DNA of 64,000 nt, from NCBI GenBank assembly GCA_009192285.1, contig WBVU01000010.1, positions 434,001 to 498,000 of the forward strand, read 5' to 3'. This DNA comes from Morchella semilibera. Taxonomy: Eukaryota > Ascomycota > Pezizomycetes > Pezizales > Morchellaceae. Below the pieces are notes generated by a model. It had not been told where the DNA came from, did no database searches, and saw nothing but the letters and a program-made list of their open reading frames with translations. Positions 42,626 through 56,371 of this stretch are shown here, piece after piece; the first letter of the stretch is position 1, and the number at the start of each line of letters is the position of its first letter. Made by a program: the position numbers and the translations under genes.

Positions 42626-45600
42626 GATTGGTGGATTACGAATGTATTTTAGGGTTGGAAAGCTTGTGTGAATGACGATAATAGGGAGGCTACAAGTTAG
42701 GAGTTTAGGGTACGTTTGGGTGGGACAATGCGGGGTATTCCATGCTTCTAGAAACGCGCGTTTTTTTTTTACGTGCGGCGCTAGATTACATGATGTTTCC
42801 AACCTGTCCTGATTTGTTTGGGGGTGGTTTTGTTTGAATGTCATAATTTTTGGAAACTTTAATTCGATACCGTCAGTTGATATGTTCTCACGATTTTGAT
42901 TAATGTTTAGAGCCTTAAACCGGATAAAAATTAATAAACTTTAAGATTTGATTTGATTTTACCAATCACAAGATATTGATTTAAATCTAAGTCATACTTC
43001 AATAGAATTATATGCTCAAAAGTCTTTGAGATACCAGCTCTTCTGCTAAATTTTTGAGTTAGAGATTTTCTGAGCTCGAGCTAATATGTATTCGTACGTC
43101 CAACAAAATAGCTTGAAAAGGTACAGAACCTAAACCAAATCAGATAATTGATTTTCAAGCCACAATTTTTAGATCATGGTGGAGGAGGCTGCACACAACT
43201 AATGAATTAATAAATGGTAGGCGATGCCTGCTCCTACAAAAGCGAGTGAGAGTTTGTGTTGCTCCTGCTCGCTATCTACGAACCTCCCCTCTTGGCTTAG
43301 AGGCCCTGATTGGCATGTTGACACCTCTCCATCTATCATCATTTGGCCATATCCTCTCCCATCCGGGGCTTTTTTAATTTATCTCCTCCGAGGCCGTAAG
43401 GAGCCCCTGGCCCCGCTATAGCAGCTCTTCTGTGTATATCCTCGGTCTTTATTGTACAATTGCCAACAGCTCACCCGCTCTTTTCAGGACAGCCCGTATC
43501 AACACACCACCCTCAGTAAGCAGTCTTGCGATATCGGGCCTCTTGTGGATTTAAACTCGCAGCTTAGGCGGATTGAGGCTTGCAACCGCCGCCGGCCCGG
43601 CGGGCACCGAATGTGGTAATTTCAGGGCCGTAATAAGATTGGAACATTTCAAATTACTTCGCTTTAGCTCGATAAATATTCTAGGGTATACTCGACTACA
43701 TATAAGGGATTATATATATTGATATTACGCTCGCCTGGCCAGGAGGCATTGCTATACAGGGGCCGTTTAAAATCTTCACAATCCCCTTCCTTTCGCCCCC
43801 TCTTCCTCATCCGTGCCGTTATTGCGATTTCCTGGTCAGTTGTCAGTTGCCCCCGAGGCGGACAGAGGAAAAAAATATTCGAGTTCCCAATCTGGCCATC
43901 CTAGACATTGCGCCCAGTGTTGGTGTATGGGCTTGTATTTGGTGAAGCACCACGTAAATGGGAACATATCCAACATCTATGTTGCAAACGCCCTAATATT
44001 TTTTCACGGGCAAAGAATTTTGACAACTGACAATCTTCCTGGAAGTCGCAATAAACGTACGACCACTCGGCATTTTGATTGGATCTCTCATTCCGTCACG
44101 TACAGGCATCATGCATGGTTAATATCCTTTGTATCCTTTAGTATATAGGGGAATCTGTTCGCGTTAACAACCGTCTTGCAGTGAGTTATAATTCTTCGGA
44201 TGTCTTCCCAGAGTAGGTTTTATCACAGCAGGGGAATTTCATCTCGTTGATCATTCCTCAAGCATGTGGATGCAGCAATCTGTGGACAGCTCGATACGTG
44301 AATCCTCTGACACTGAGGAGAAGGCCACAAATGGGAGGCTTCCGGACAAAAATGGTTTTCTGAGTGATGGTTGGACTACATACATATAGGTACAGGTAAA
44401 AGACTACATGTAGTCAGATGCCTATTTCAGTACGCCAGACCAAGGGCGGCTCTCTTGGTACTATTTAGCTCTAAAACGACTTGATATAGTAAGTAGCCGC
44501 CAGCCTTTAAAGCTTTACCTAACGATTGCAAGGAGATGTTCATATGAATGAAAGTGCGTGTCCTCTGGAGGCGCTCTGGACTAAACTGAAAACCCAGGGC
44601 TACCTCTAGGCCATAATGACAAATAGGGCACAACCTGACTGGGCTGTCAAATCTTCTCTCTTACTCTATCTATGGCTTACTACAGGAAGGTAAGCTTAGC
44701 CAAGTAACAAATGCATAATCGAGCTAAATATCCAGTAGAGTACTTGTACTAGGTATCCCATATGCAGGTCTGCAATACCTGTAACGTCGGGTTTGATACT
44801 ATGTTATGTACCACGAATCGAGCCTTTGTGAGCAAGTGACCGATCCTAATCATTCCTTCGTTCGACTGTGCTCATATCTGGCGTCTGGAAGAAAGTGGTC
44901 TGTGTGGCTTAAGGCTTTGCTTAAGGCTTTCTCTTTGTATTTCCTTTCGAGGTCCTCTGTCTGCCTGTTGTATATATATGCTACTACATAGGTACAGGAC
45001 TCTACGAGACACTTATTGATGTTACTAAGAATAACCGTGCGCAAGGCTGGGTTCCTCTTTCATAAGTGGACAGTAGAGTCCTACCTACATAGAGTACATG
45101 TATCCGTGGAGCAATATTATAATGGGTAGGTACATCTCCAAATCTTTCCGTATCAACATGGACGCTTGCAAGAACACGTTGACCCCAAGCTTTCTTGTCT
45201 TTTATGCACCCGATACAGCCACCGCTACCCGAGCGGCCGAGCAGGTTTACTGGCTGACAGGGAGCGGTTTCTCGGTACAGAATTGTGCCTCTTATACAAT
45301 AAAGTGTGTACCAATATGGTGTTTATTAGAGTCAGGGTCTAAGAATATTCCTTCCTTCCCTACCGGCGGTACAATCTCTCCACTTAGGGCTGAGTGGTGT
45401 GGTCTAACCTTGTCTGAATTCATTGTTGATTGTTGCACATAGGTGGTATTAGTATGTGTGGAACCCCAGAATATGCAAGAGAAAGAAATATATGTACCTA
45501 TATTATCCACAGCAGGATATGCTTGCTCGCAGAGGCGGTAATGGTACTTTAAAGTAGATTAGATAACAGTCAGTACTAACCCTCGAGTAGGTAAGAGTAG

Positions 45601-46753
45601 CGTCTGCATCGAGAACACCGCCTTGCACCACTCAAAATTTCAAGGGATCAAACCCCCCATTGTTATTTCAGGAAGCATAGAGAGGCTTGTTTGTGCACCG
45701 GCACCTTAGGTCGCTGCACTTCTTCCCCTCACGTCTCAAAATGGGTTCAAGTGATCAGCCGCACGTGCGGCTGGAAGTCGCCAAGACGGCAATAGAAATA
45801 CCAGCTCTTTTCCAACAACCTTCTTTGTAATACTTGTCTGCTACTCAACCTCGAATCAAGCTGGAGTAGAGTTTGAGAGAGCCTCTTCTAAAGACTTCTC
45901 TTGGTCCCTACCTATCTTTTCAACCTTTACCTGGTTTCTGACCCTCAGTTCGCCAGTTACAGCTAGCTTGCTTTTTGTCCCCTTGCTCAAACACGCAGAG
46001 TCGATCAGGCGGAAACTGAGGTTTCAGGTAACTTTAATTTAAGTCGGGCCCGCGTCTAGAGAAACAATTTGTGCTGGGGGAGTACAGGCAGAAGAAGAGG
46101 CAGAAAGAAGGTCAGAAGGCGTTTACTTGCAGGCTACTGGAGGTATGTATAAATGTTTTTTTTGTCATATTTTTTTTCTATTTGGATGGGCGTAAGCCTT
46201 GTTGCGCATGCGTCGTCACCCGTCGTCGTGGACTTTCTGCGATACGGCGCTGCCCAGAAAATTCCACACACCCTAAAGCAAAGAGGAGAAGGTGGATTTG
46301 ATGTATGATTGTGGATAGAGGGAAGAGCCTTTGCTAAGATACTATCGTAAACAGTGAATATTTTCGGCATCGGCCCGTAGCTTTTATGGTTTTATTGGCC
46401 TAGAGCACCTGCCTCATTACACAGTACATACCTGAAATCACTAGGATCAGGGGAATAGTTCGGAATACTATCCAGTTAACAAGCAGCAGCTCGCATTACC
46501 GTTACTATTGCTTCTCGGCCTGCCCATAGACGGAAATAAAGGGACTGGAATAATAAAGTACCAATAGCAAAGAAACATAGGCTCATTTTACATACCCCAA
46601 AACATTAAGGTTGCTATCGCGCGTAGTTTTAACATAGGGTTGGCAAAGGCGCAAGCGCAACACGTTCCCCCCCCCCCCTCCCCACCGCCCCTCGCAGATC
46701 CCTTTTTTCCCAGTCTCAAACACACATAGAAAGCTCGCCGCCGCGTTCATTCC
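42626..46753. other. 4.1-kb divergent intergenic region, no gene recognised
   Basis: Lies between the LMW-PTP start and the chitin synthase start. An AT-rich part lies at about 42840-43170; TACATGTA at 44405 and 45095. Frames up to 114 codons (45098-45442) show no recognised domain. A 12-nt match to the U2 snRNA 5' end at about 46510 is isolated. Confidence 0.55.
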
Positions 46754-49700
46754 ATGGCTAATAACAACGACTTTTACTCGCGCCTCGACTTCCCCCATCC
46801 TCCCGCGCACGAGGATTCTTCAGACGACGAAACTGGTCCCCTTCCTCAACCTCCAGTACCACCACATCAGCAACCCTACGATCCTCATTATCAGGCTCCT
46901 ATAGCGATGGATCATAGAACTCCATCGCCGGCTCACCCTCTTGCTGGGTATCAGCAAGGTGGTGAGATGCCATACAGGCCGCAAAGACAGAACACTGGGG
47001 GGTATCCCGCAGGTGGAGCTTCTATGCCGGATTGGCCTGATGATGGTAACAGACTTGTCGCTCAACCTACTGTGAGTTTTTCCCTCTTCTTTTCTTCCCG
47101 TCTACTTCAGCTCCCTGCCGTTGTATTATTTTCTCTCTTCATTGTTATGGTTCTGACTTTGTGGACCACTTAGTTCTCAGTACAGAATCTAGCGCATTCA
47201 TACGACCAAGCTCCCCCAGCGCCTCCCTCACATGGTCATCGTCAATCCGTCGGCGCAGGCGGGCAATATCCAGTCTACCCAACTACCCAACAAGATAATT
47301 ACTCCCACGATAATTACCACCATGACCCATATCAGCCGCATGTTCCTGACGATGGATATCCTTTAACAAGCTACAACACCCAGCAGACTCCCTACGAAGA
47401 TGACGATAGACGGCCGATTCTGGACCCACACTCGCAACTAAATACCCCATTACAGGGAATTAATGACCCTTTCTACTCAACAGGTTCTCCATCTCCAGTC
47501 GCATCAACACCAACCCCTGGGCCCGGTCTACGTAGATGGAAAACCGTAAAGAAAGTAGAGCTCTATAACGGGAACTTGGTCCTGGATTGCCCCGTACCAA
47601 AAAAGCTGCTAGGAATGTTACCACAGAAGAAAGAGCGTGAGTTCACACACATGAGATACACAGCGGCAACCTGCGACCCTAAGGATTTCGTCAAAGAAAA
47701 ATTCACCCTCCGCCAACAACTCTTCCAGAAGCCGAGACATACAGAACTCTTTATTGTAGTTACCATGTATAACGAGGATGAAGTCCTATTTGCAAGGACC
47801 ATGGCTGGTGTATTCAAGAATATCGCATACCTATGTTCCCGCACCCGCTCTCCAACATGGGGTGCAGACGCTTGGAAGAAGGTTGTTGTATGCGTCGTGA
47901 GCGATGGGCGTGGTAAGATCAACCCTAGGACTAGAAGTGTTCTAGCCGGTATGGGCTGCTATCAAGAGGGAATTGCGAAGACAAAGGTCAACGAAAAAGA
48001 TGTGACTGCACATATCTATGAGTACACCACCCAGATTGGTATTGAGCTCGACAACAAGGATATGGTGAAGCTTAGCGCCACAGGCAAGAACGCCGTTCCA
48101 GTGCAGATGCTTTTCTGTTTGAAGGAGCGCAACCAGAAAAAGATCAATTCTCATCGTTGGTTTTTCCAGGCATTTGGAGAAGTTTTGGATCCCAATGTAT
48201 GTGTGCTCATAGACGCTGGGACAAAACCGGGTGGGACCAGTATCTACCATCTCTGGAAGGCATTTGACATCAACCCACAATGTGCTGGAGCATGTGGGGA
48301 GATCAAGGCCATGTTGGGACCTGGAGGGAGATATCTCTTTAACCCTCTCGTAGCTACTCAGAACTTTGAGTACAAAATGTCGAACATCCTTGACAAACCG
48401 CTCGAAAGTGTGTTCGGATTTATTTCTGTGCTCCCTGGTGCGTTCTCCGCGTACCGGTACACGGCGCTGCAGGACGATATTCATGGCCAGGGCCCGCTGG
48501 AGAAGTACTTCAAGGGAGAAAAGATGCATGGTAGTTCCGCGGGTATCTTTGAGGCAAATATGTACCTGGCCGAGGATCGTATCCTGTGTTTCGAGCTCGT
48601 GTCGAAACGGAATTGCAACTGGGTCCTTCAGTATGTCAAGAGTTCGAGTGCTGAAACTGATGTACCAGATGAAATGAGCGAACTGATTCTTCAGCGAAGA
48701 AGATGGCTCAACGGGAGTTTCTTTGCAGCAATTTATGCATTGGTGCATACATTTGATATTTGGAGAAGTAATCACTCAATGATGAGGAAGATGGCTTTCT
48801 TAGTCGAGTTCTTTTATCAGACTATTTCCATGCTGTTTTCGTGGTTTGCTATCGTATGTCCCCCTATATAACTTACTGATAGATATTTCCGGGTTCCATT
48901 CTCTGACTTGGGGTGGGTAGGGTAATTTCTTCTTGGTATTCAGGATCTTGACGGTTGCTTTGGCGGAACCTGCATTGGGTTTCACACCAGGGAAATATCT
49001 CAGTATTATCTTCGAATGGCTATACCTGGGGACATTACTTACATGCTTTGTCCTGTCACTCGGAAATACACCCGGTGGTACGAAGAAGCTGTATATGACG
49101 ATGGTTATCTTCTGGGCTATTATCATGTTGTATGTTTCCTGTGAGTTCCAATTAATTTGGGAAATACTAACAACTACTTTCATAGGTATCTTCTATTTGC
49201 GGCAGTGTTTATCTCAGTTAAATCAGTGATAACAGAGCTGAACGAAAACAATGGGAACTTCTCTTTTAGCAGCCTCTTCACGAACCAGCTTTTCAGAGAT
49301 CTGCTGGTTTCACTGTGTTCGACCTATATCCTCTACTTTGTGGCTTCTTTCATGTTTTTTGAGCCATGGCACATGTTCACCAGTGTATGTCCCACATCCT
49401 ATAGTGGTACGCATAGAGTTGAGGTATCCTAACATTGCACTCTAGTTCATTCAATATCTCCTTCTCTCGCCCTCATACATCAATGTTCTTAACGTCTATG
49501 CCTTCTGTAACACACACGATATTTCCTGGGGTACGAAAGGTCCCGATGTCCCTCCACCTATTGCGAACGGAAATGTCGTCACTGTCGACGGTAAAGCCAA
49601 CATGAATGTGCCTACCGATGACAAGGATCTCGACGAGCAGTACGAAGCCGAAATGCGAACACTTGGCGTCAAGCCCGAAAAGGAAGTAGAGAAACGCAGC

Positions 49701-50245
49701 GACGAGCAGTTACAGAAGGATTACTATGCAGGTTTCAGATCCTGTGTCGTGCTTGTGTGGATGTTTACAAATTTTGCGCTTGCTGCTGGGATTCTCAACT
49801 CGGCTGGGCTGGATCGTGCTACGGAAAACGATCAAGTCGTGGAACAACAGAGGAGTAGAGTGTATCTGGCAGTCGTACTATGGAGTGTGGCGGGGCTGTC
49901 GGCGTTTAGGTTCCTGGGGTGTAGTTGGTTCTTGATCCTGAGAATGGTAAGTCTATGCCCCCCGCATCAACAACCCATACAGCTCGTTGTAGAGAAGCTC
50001 CGATTCGCTGACTTTGTACTAGTTCCGTGGTGTTTAAAGCTGATTCAATCAGCCCCGAGGGCAGAGACGCGCGGCATGTTTTCCTTATTTTCCTTTACTC
50101 ACCTCAAATAACATAGCAGTTATTCCTGGGGGGCTTTTTCTCCCTTCTGGCCACCGCGGCGCGCGGCGGCGGCGGCGGTGGCAAGAACAGAGGCGATGCT
50201 ACGTTTATTTTTCTACCACCCCCATTTTATTATTATGTAAAATGA
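46754..50245 (+). CDS. Chitin synthase, division 1 (class I-III)
   Basis: Six exons: 46754-47071, 47174-48853, 48921-49129, 49186-49384, 49446-49946 and about 50120-50245; introns 102, 67, 56, 61 and about 173 nt; about 1010 aa. A Pro/Gln/Tyr-rich disordered N-terminus (about 1-240) leads into the chitin synthase N domain ([22 protein letters not shown]) and the GT2 catalytic core: TMYNEDE (from about 303), [13 protein letters not shown] at 573-575 and QRRRW at 613-617, the processive signature. Several C-terminal membrane spans follow (for example [29 protein letters not shown], and a last pair near 49740-49935). It polymerises UDP-GlcNAc into chitin at the plasma membrane. The last exon is less certain: acceptor choice CATAG/CAG (50117 or 50120) changes one residue, and the tail is Gly-rich. 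Class I versus III was not resolved. Confidence 0.92.
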
Positions 50246-53200
50246 CCTATCCCCAATTTCCTATTCTTTTATGGTGCTACTACTACTTTATGATTGTGTA
50301 TATGTTGATGAGATACCTAAAACCATACATGCCTGCTTTTGTTTTTCTTTTCCTCCTCTAAACACTTTACTTGCTTGTCTAAAAGATAGTTATAACTTTT
50401 TACTGGAGTGGAAGGGAAAAGGAGGATCCGATAGAGGGAGAATAAAAGATATATCATCTTATCTGAGCTTGTCTTGAAAGCCCAACCAATATCCGCCCGG
50501 GCCCGGGTGGCTGTGCATGTCGTCGTAAGCTTAAATCGACTCGTAGTGCTTGCTGATCACTGCTCTTGGCGGGTGCAGATCATGTTAGATCCACTGTATC
50601 TATTTCCAGTAGCATTTAGAGTACTGGTTAACGGCACTGCGCGTAGTCCAGTCGGATCGAAGCCGAAGAGGCAGACAGGCATGGGTGGTGAATACATATG
50701 TTCTCGATCTAAATACATCGAGTTAAGTGCATACATGTATATATAATGGAATGGAAGAATCAGGAGCTGCAGCAGGTAGAGCCTTCCTACTCTGCGTGCG
50801 TTGGATAGAGTTGTTTTAGCTGTGGGCAGATAGGTACACCGCTCGCGATCGCCGTATGGTTCGTCCGATACTCTGCAGCTAGACGGGCCAGTTATCGTCG
50901 TGTATTTACAAGGTGCTATGGAGAGAGAGGGGGGTTGGCTGAGAGCTAGGGGCATTTGCGAGGGGGGGGAGGGGGCTATACATAACTATATTATGTTTTC
51001 CAACTGAGCTGAGGGGGGGAAATGCGTGGCCTCGTCGAGTGGTGATGGTGGGGGTGGCGGGATCTGGGAGGGGCAGTCGTTCTTCCTATGGAGGGGATTT
51101 GGTGTTGATATGAGCCAATGTTGCTGGTTGGCTGCTGATATGCAGTTAGCTGGGTATCCTGTGCGGGGCTCTCAACAAGGCGTGCGTAGAGAGAGAGGGG
51201 GGTCGGGTTTCGGGGTGATGTCCACCTGCGGGCAGTCTGGGTGTTTGTGCGAGTGATGGGTTGTGATGAGCGTTGCCGACTTGGCTCGGAGTCTGTTCTG
51301 AATGGCTCTGCGCTCTTGGGTCTAAGAATTGTGGTATTGGTGGTTTCATGAAGTACACAAAGTTCGTAGCTGGTCCTCCCCTGGTTGGATCCGAGTTGGA
51401 TGGGTGAGCGTTGGGCATCTACGTGTATCTTTGCCCGATATCTTCTTATCTGATCTCTCTCTCTAGACTGATGCTTATCTAGACTCGCACACAGGACCCG
51501 AAGGTAGAGTTGTATTTTGATAGGGCAAGTATATCAGAAGCCACAGCAACTTCCAGAGCCGCGATATTAATAGACTACACAATCACCAGTGTTTATAACA
51601 ACAGAGAGGTCGCCATGGTGAAGCAGGGGCGCGGGTATGTAGTCCACGAGATCGTGAGCCTCCATCGGCCATGGGGGAAGCGCGACGCTGCAGTGGTTCC
51701 TGGGTCTTGATGGAGCGGTGCTCTTATATCTGAAATATTGACCTGGTAGGATCCGGTTTAACGCTATAACTATAGTTCTTGCTACGCCCATGAGGAGAGC
51801 AGAGATGTTTGCCATGGCACGAAAAGCAAAGGTCACACGCAATCACTCGAGTCTTGGCACACATCAACTAGCACCGGCACCGCTATTCGGATAAATAAAT
51901 TGAAAGGCGAACTAAGAGGCTAACAATAAACAACAGTTAAATTGGGAAAGAATAAGATATCCCTAAATCATTCACACTACCTTCCTTCACTATATATACA
52001 AGACAGGCCCACCAGGCAATGATCGCCGGATGGGCCCCGGACTCTCAACACAAAGGAAAAGAATACAGAAGTTAAAACGCACAGGAGGGAAAAGGAAAGG
52101 AATGGAAAGGAAAGGGGGGTAAGAATAAAAATAAGAATAATAGAAAGAAATAGAAAAAAGAAAAAAGAAAAAAAAGGAAAGAAAAAAAAGAAACATCCAG
52201 CTCTTGCCCTTCTCAGCTCGGCGAAGGGCAACCCAGAATCCGCTACTCCTGTGGTGAGTCTCTAAACCCCGTTTTTGCCAATCTTGTGGCGGGTTTGCAG
52301 GACATTGATTTGCTGGATCAACCCACACAGGTGAAGGAGGGTGTTGATCTTCATAAAAGACGAATGTTGGTATCGCCATTCCTTGCCGGATAGGCAAAAT
52401 GTCCATTGGACCTTGGGAGAGCGAAACCCGAGCTGTAATAAACAAGCTCAGGAATCTCGAGATCCACAGGACCCTAATTTATGTTAATAAGCGTAAAACC
52501 ATAATAATTGAGTACGATTTCATAGGGATACATACCAAGGTTGCAATCCGCCGAGTTCTGAAATTCATAATGTTAATTACTGTATTGATACACTTATACT
52601 GAAAACTGAGAATTAAGTTAACTTACTCCTTTAACTGGTCGAGAACCCCGGAAGCACCTAGCTGCGAGCAGCTTTCAGCCTTGTTCTTCTCCATATCCAG
52701 CTGTAGATAGGGCTCGAGAGTGGAAGGAGGCACACTGTGCTACCTGTACACAGTACAAAATATATTAGTACATAACATAAAATAAAACAGTAAATCTAAT
52801 AGACAATTAACTAATCGTTACTCACATTTGATGTCTTCCCTCTCCTTGGATTCCTGGACTAAGTTTTGAAAACGGGATCTGGCCCCATGTCTCCCATAAC
52901 GTATGTGAGGACTAAATAATTAGCTAACGTTCAGCAACTGAGGGGAAGAAAATAGCTCGCACATTATCAGGTATGTAAGTTGAGATGGTGTGTGGGAAGA
53001 GGTGCAGAGAAAGGAGAGGAGGAGATGAGAATGGAGAATGAGGGGGTGGAGGAGAGAGCTCTCGCATACATGACGCCTTAGGAGGATGTGGGGAGAGTAA
53101 AGATTTTGCGGAAAAGGGAGAATAGAGTGTGATAATACTCTAGTCTAGAGAAGGGTAGAAAAATGAATAGCACTCAGAATGTTCCTGAGGCTGTCTTGAG

Positions 53201-54934
53201 CAGCAAAATAAGACTGGAAGCCCAAGATATGTAGCTGAACAAGTTTTGAGAGTATAACGAATATGTTAGAAGAAGAGGGGAAAAGGGGGGGTTTATATAT
53301 GTCCACGAGGGAGTGTCTGTTCTCTCTTCTGCGTACCTTATAGAACTGATTCTAGGTGTATGGTCGCCGATATTATGGACAGAGTATACCTAGAGAACCA
53401 TAGGGGCCAGATATCGACTTACGTACCTGACATGGAACAAGCTGTTCATTTGACATTAAACTACGTATACATGTACCAAGTTTAAGTTACGAATGTGCAC
53501 ATCGTAAGAATTACTGGTTACCCTCTTATTTATCTGTCACGAAAATTATGAATAAGTACATGATATACATGTATTACCTCGTATTCATTTACTTGCATTT
53601 GAGGAATAAATCTGTCAAAAATTCCAGCTCTGTAAATAGGTACATGAACCATTACAGTATCAATGTATCCACAATAAGTACATGTACCCAGGGTCCCTAA
53701 AAGTGATGCAACGGCTTGGGATTGCACAATTAAGTGAGGTCTTAGTGAATTCACAACCACCTTGATTTCTTTTATTTAAATATGACCGATCAATTCCTTA
53801 TACTCTATTTACTCTGTATACCATATATCGTTGCTTCATTGTGGTTAAAATTGGGTCGTATGTGGTTGAAACCATGAGTTGTAAATCGGGTCGTTGCATC
53901 ACTTTCCGGCACCCCTGGGTACATTTTAGCTTTCATGTACCCCTGGTTTGAGAATTTTCCCGTAGTTTGACACTTGTGAAGACCTGCAATCTCTGTTTAA
54001 GAAAGTCTAAAGGACTCGTAATCATTTGTCCCTACATTGCCTAGCCTTAGCCGTATGAAAGCTGCTGCCACTTCAATGGTCCGCTGGGCCTGGGACTCAA
54101 TCCACAAGTTGAACGCCCAGACCCCAGAAATAGCTACCCCACACCGTGCCAGTGTACAGGCCAGCTACCATACATACATTCATGTATGTACATGTACGTT
54201 CTGGAGTCATGGTCCCCAGGATAACTGGTCTATACGAACGCAGAGCGCTATGATGTGTTATAGAAGTGGTATGCGGGTCTCTTACCCCACCATCAACACA
54301 TTAACTCTTTACGACCACAGCGCCCAATAGTTTTGTGCCGCAAGCTCTCAGCCCTTCGATTGCCGTAATATCCACAAACACCCGACCGCATCTACTTCTC
54401 AATATCAACTACTTATCAACGAAACCCCCATAAAAGGCCACAGTGAGTAATATGCTCACTCCGCGGCTCGACGGGATGGTTCAGTGTTCAAGTATGGGGC
54501 CGCACTGATGGACGTACTAGATCTACTACTAGGTAGCGGGATTGAGGCGCTCATTCGATTTCACTCCTTTTGAGGCTTCCGTCTAAACCTTACTTCGGTG
54601 AGAGGACTCGTTTATCCGGTGGCAATTAACAACTAATAGTCCCCTTTAGACACCATAGGTACCAAGGGCGATAGTAATTACTGTGTTTCCGCCGAAGTGA
54701 GTCGATGGCAGACATGCAAGAAGAAAGTCACTTCGAAAAATTTACCGCCTAACCACTCTAGACTTTGCTAAATCACGATACCCCAGCAGACCAAGCATCG
54801 TATCGCTAACCGCTTTGTTCACGAAATATCACTCGCTCTTGGTTCCAATTTGTGAGAATGCTACTGGAGTGGTTTTCTTTTATCATTAAACTCTAATAAA
54901 TGTCCCAGATTTTCTGCTTCCTTCCCTGGTAAAC
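50246..54934. other. 4.7-kb gene-poor region
   Basis: Contains the chitin synthase 3' flank, GA-rich and A-rich stretches (52085-52200), and TACATGTA at 50732, 53468, 53566, 53679 and 54189. No frame with recognisable protein features; the 151-codon - frame at 51990-52445 runs through a poly-purine tract and is low complexity. Confidence 0.55.
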
Positions 54935-55381
54935 TCATAAGGGCCTTTCTAGGTCCACCATCGGCAGAAACATCTCGCTACTAACCGAAAACCCTCCAAA
55001 GCCCAGCGGCCAGAATCCTGACCTGTTTCTATACTCTTTAACCGCCTTCTTCATTCTCTTCTGGTCGGCCCCCAGTGGTAGCTTTTTGGCTCTATCCATG
55101 CTCTCTACGGAGCCCTCTGCTTCCGCTTGTTCTGCCTCCTCATCCCTTCTGATCATTTCAAGTGCATGAGCATACTTACGCAAGTTGCCGCTAAGATAAA
55201 AGTCCTCTTCTGCCTCATCTCGGCGGTGGTTCATGTATACGGCCCTAGCAGACCTTTTTGCAGTACGATAGGCCAGTACTTTAGAGGGGGATGTAATGAA
55301 GGATACTAGTGTGCGGGCGCGCTTGAGAACTTTGGAGCTTCTGGTATTTCTCCGTGGCAGTGGTGGAGGTAGATAGTCCAT
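54935..55381 (-). CDS. Small basic/acidic hypothetical protein, single exon
   Basis: An uninterrupted 148-codon frame, MDYLPPPLPRRNTRSSKVLK to MVDLERPL. It has a TATATATA box on the same strand at about 55438-55446, roughly 60 bp upstream of the ATG. The N-third is basic with Arg/Lys/Ser (possible nuclear or mitochondrial signal), the middle (YLSGNLRKYAHALEMIRRDEEAEQAEAEGS) is a probable amphipathic helix, and the C-terminus is aromatic (SGFWPLGFGGFSVSSEMFLP). Composition is coding-like rather than repetitive. No family recognised. It stands alone within a gene-poor stretch. Confidence 0.5.
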   Translation of the reverse strand: MDYLPPPLPRRNTRSSKVLKRARTLVSFITSPSKVLAYRTAKRSARAVYMNHRRDEAEEDFYLSGNLRKYAHALEMIRRDEEAEQAEAEGSVESMDRAKKLPLGADQKRMKKAVKEYRNRSGFWPLGFGGFSVSSEMFLPMVDLERPL

Positions 55382-56050
55382 TTATTTTTGTGTGTTGATA
55401 ATAGTTATCGTGGTTTATGATACTATCTCGGGTATTAGGTATATATAGAATGGTGTTGCTTTATATTCCAGACAACCCTTCATCGTTTGTGCTTTGGGGG
55501 CCGTACTTGAAAGTTTAAATATCGTATTTTTTCATATCACTAACATACCTAGCAGACAAACGAGCATCCACTCTTGAAAGCTACGCCTAACCGCACCAGA
55601 GATGGCCCGCATGAAGTTCAACAACACACACCGATAATAATACTGTTATGGGCGAGCCATACATTGGATAGGCAAGAGGGGGGAGGTGCCGAGAGGCTGC
55701 CGGAGATATCAATGCAGCGGGATACAACACGCTAGCATATGGAGGGTGAATCAGGGCGAGACTACACGAAACTGTCGCTCTGGATATAGTACTGAGACCT
55801 TGGACAAAAAGATGACCGGAATCATGCATGATCTGTCACAAACTCATCCCGCAATAAGATCGTCAACTATAATGGGGTCTTGTCTTGAATTGATGCTTTT
55901 ATCTTTAAAAAGATATTTTGCCAAACTCAGAACATCCGCCTAATGCTTATTATGATATAGTATTTAGCCACCATATGGCGGAAGAAGGTGTAGGAGATAG
56001 GAAATATCGACACTTGATCTAAATCTCTTGCGACCCCTCCGTTTATACAT

Positions 56051-56371
56051 ATGGCTCGAATTTATCAAGAGATTCTAGTAAAGGAGTATCTAAGATCTCA
56101 TAGTATAGATCTACTCGAAACATGTTTGGCCCGCCCGAAGGGTATACATAATAGACGAGCCATAGTCACGAAATATCACTCGGAAGAATTTGCACTCTTT
56201 CGTTTCGTCGGAGCTAAGGAATTTCCGCAAGATGGCCGATGCAGCTCCGCCTCCGGCGGAGATATATTAGGACAACAGTACCAGGATATATTAGATCCCC
56301 GTGCTGCAGCGCAACTAGGAGCCGTCTTGGTCATGACTGCCATACGATCCTATGCGTATATGAAAAAGTAG
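56051..56371 (+). CDS. Weak candidate small protein frame
   Basis: A 106-codon frame, MARIYQEILVKEYLRSHSID to SYAYMKK, with balanced, globular-looking composition and a helical start. It has no recognised domain, introns or clear promoter. It may be a chance frame or a relic; listed only because its composition stands out from neighbouring frames. Confidence 0.2.
   Translation: MARIYQEILVKEYLRSHSIDLLETCLARPKGIHNRRAIVTKYHSEEFALFRFVGAKEFPQDGRCSSASGGDILGQQYQDILDPRAAAQLGAVLVMTAIRSYAYMKK

Noticed and set aside
46509-46525. Resemblance to the U2 snRNA 5' end (GCTTCTCGGCCT)
   Set aside because: Only 12 nt match; the following conserved branch-recognition part of U2 is absent.
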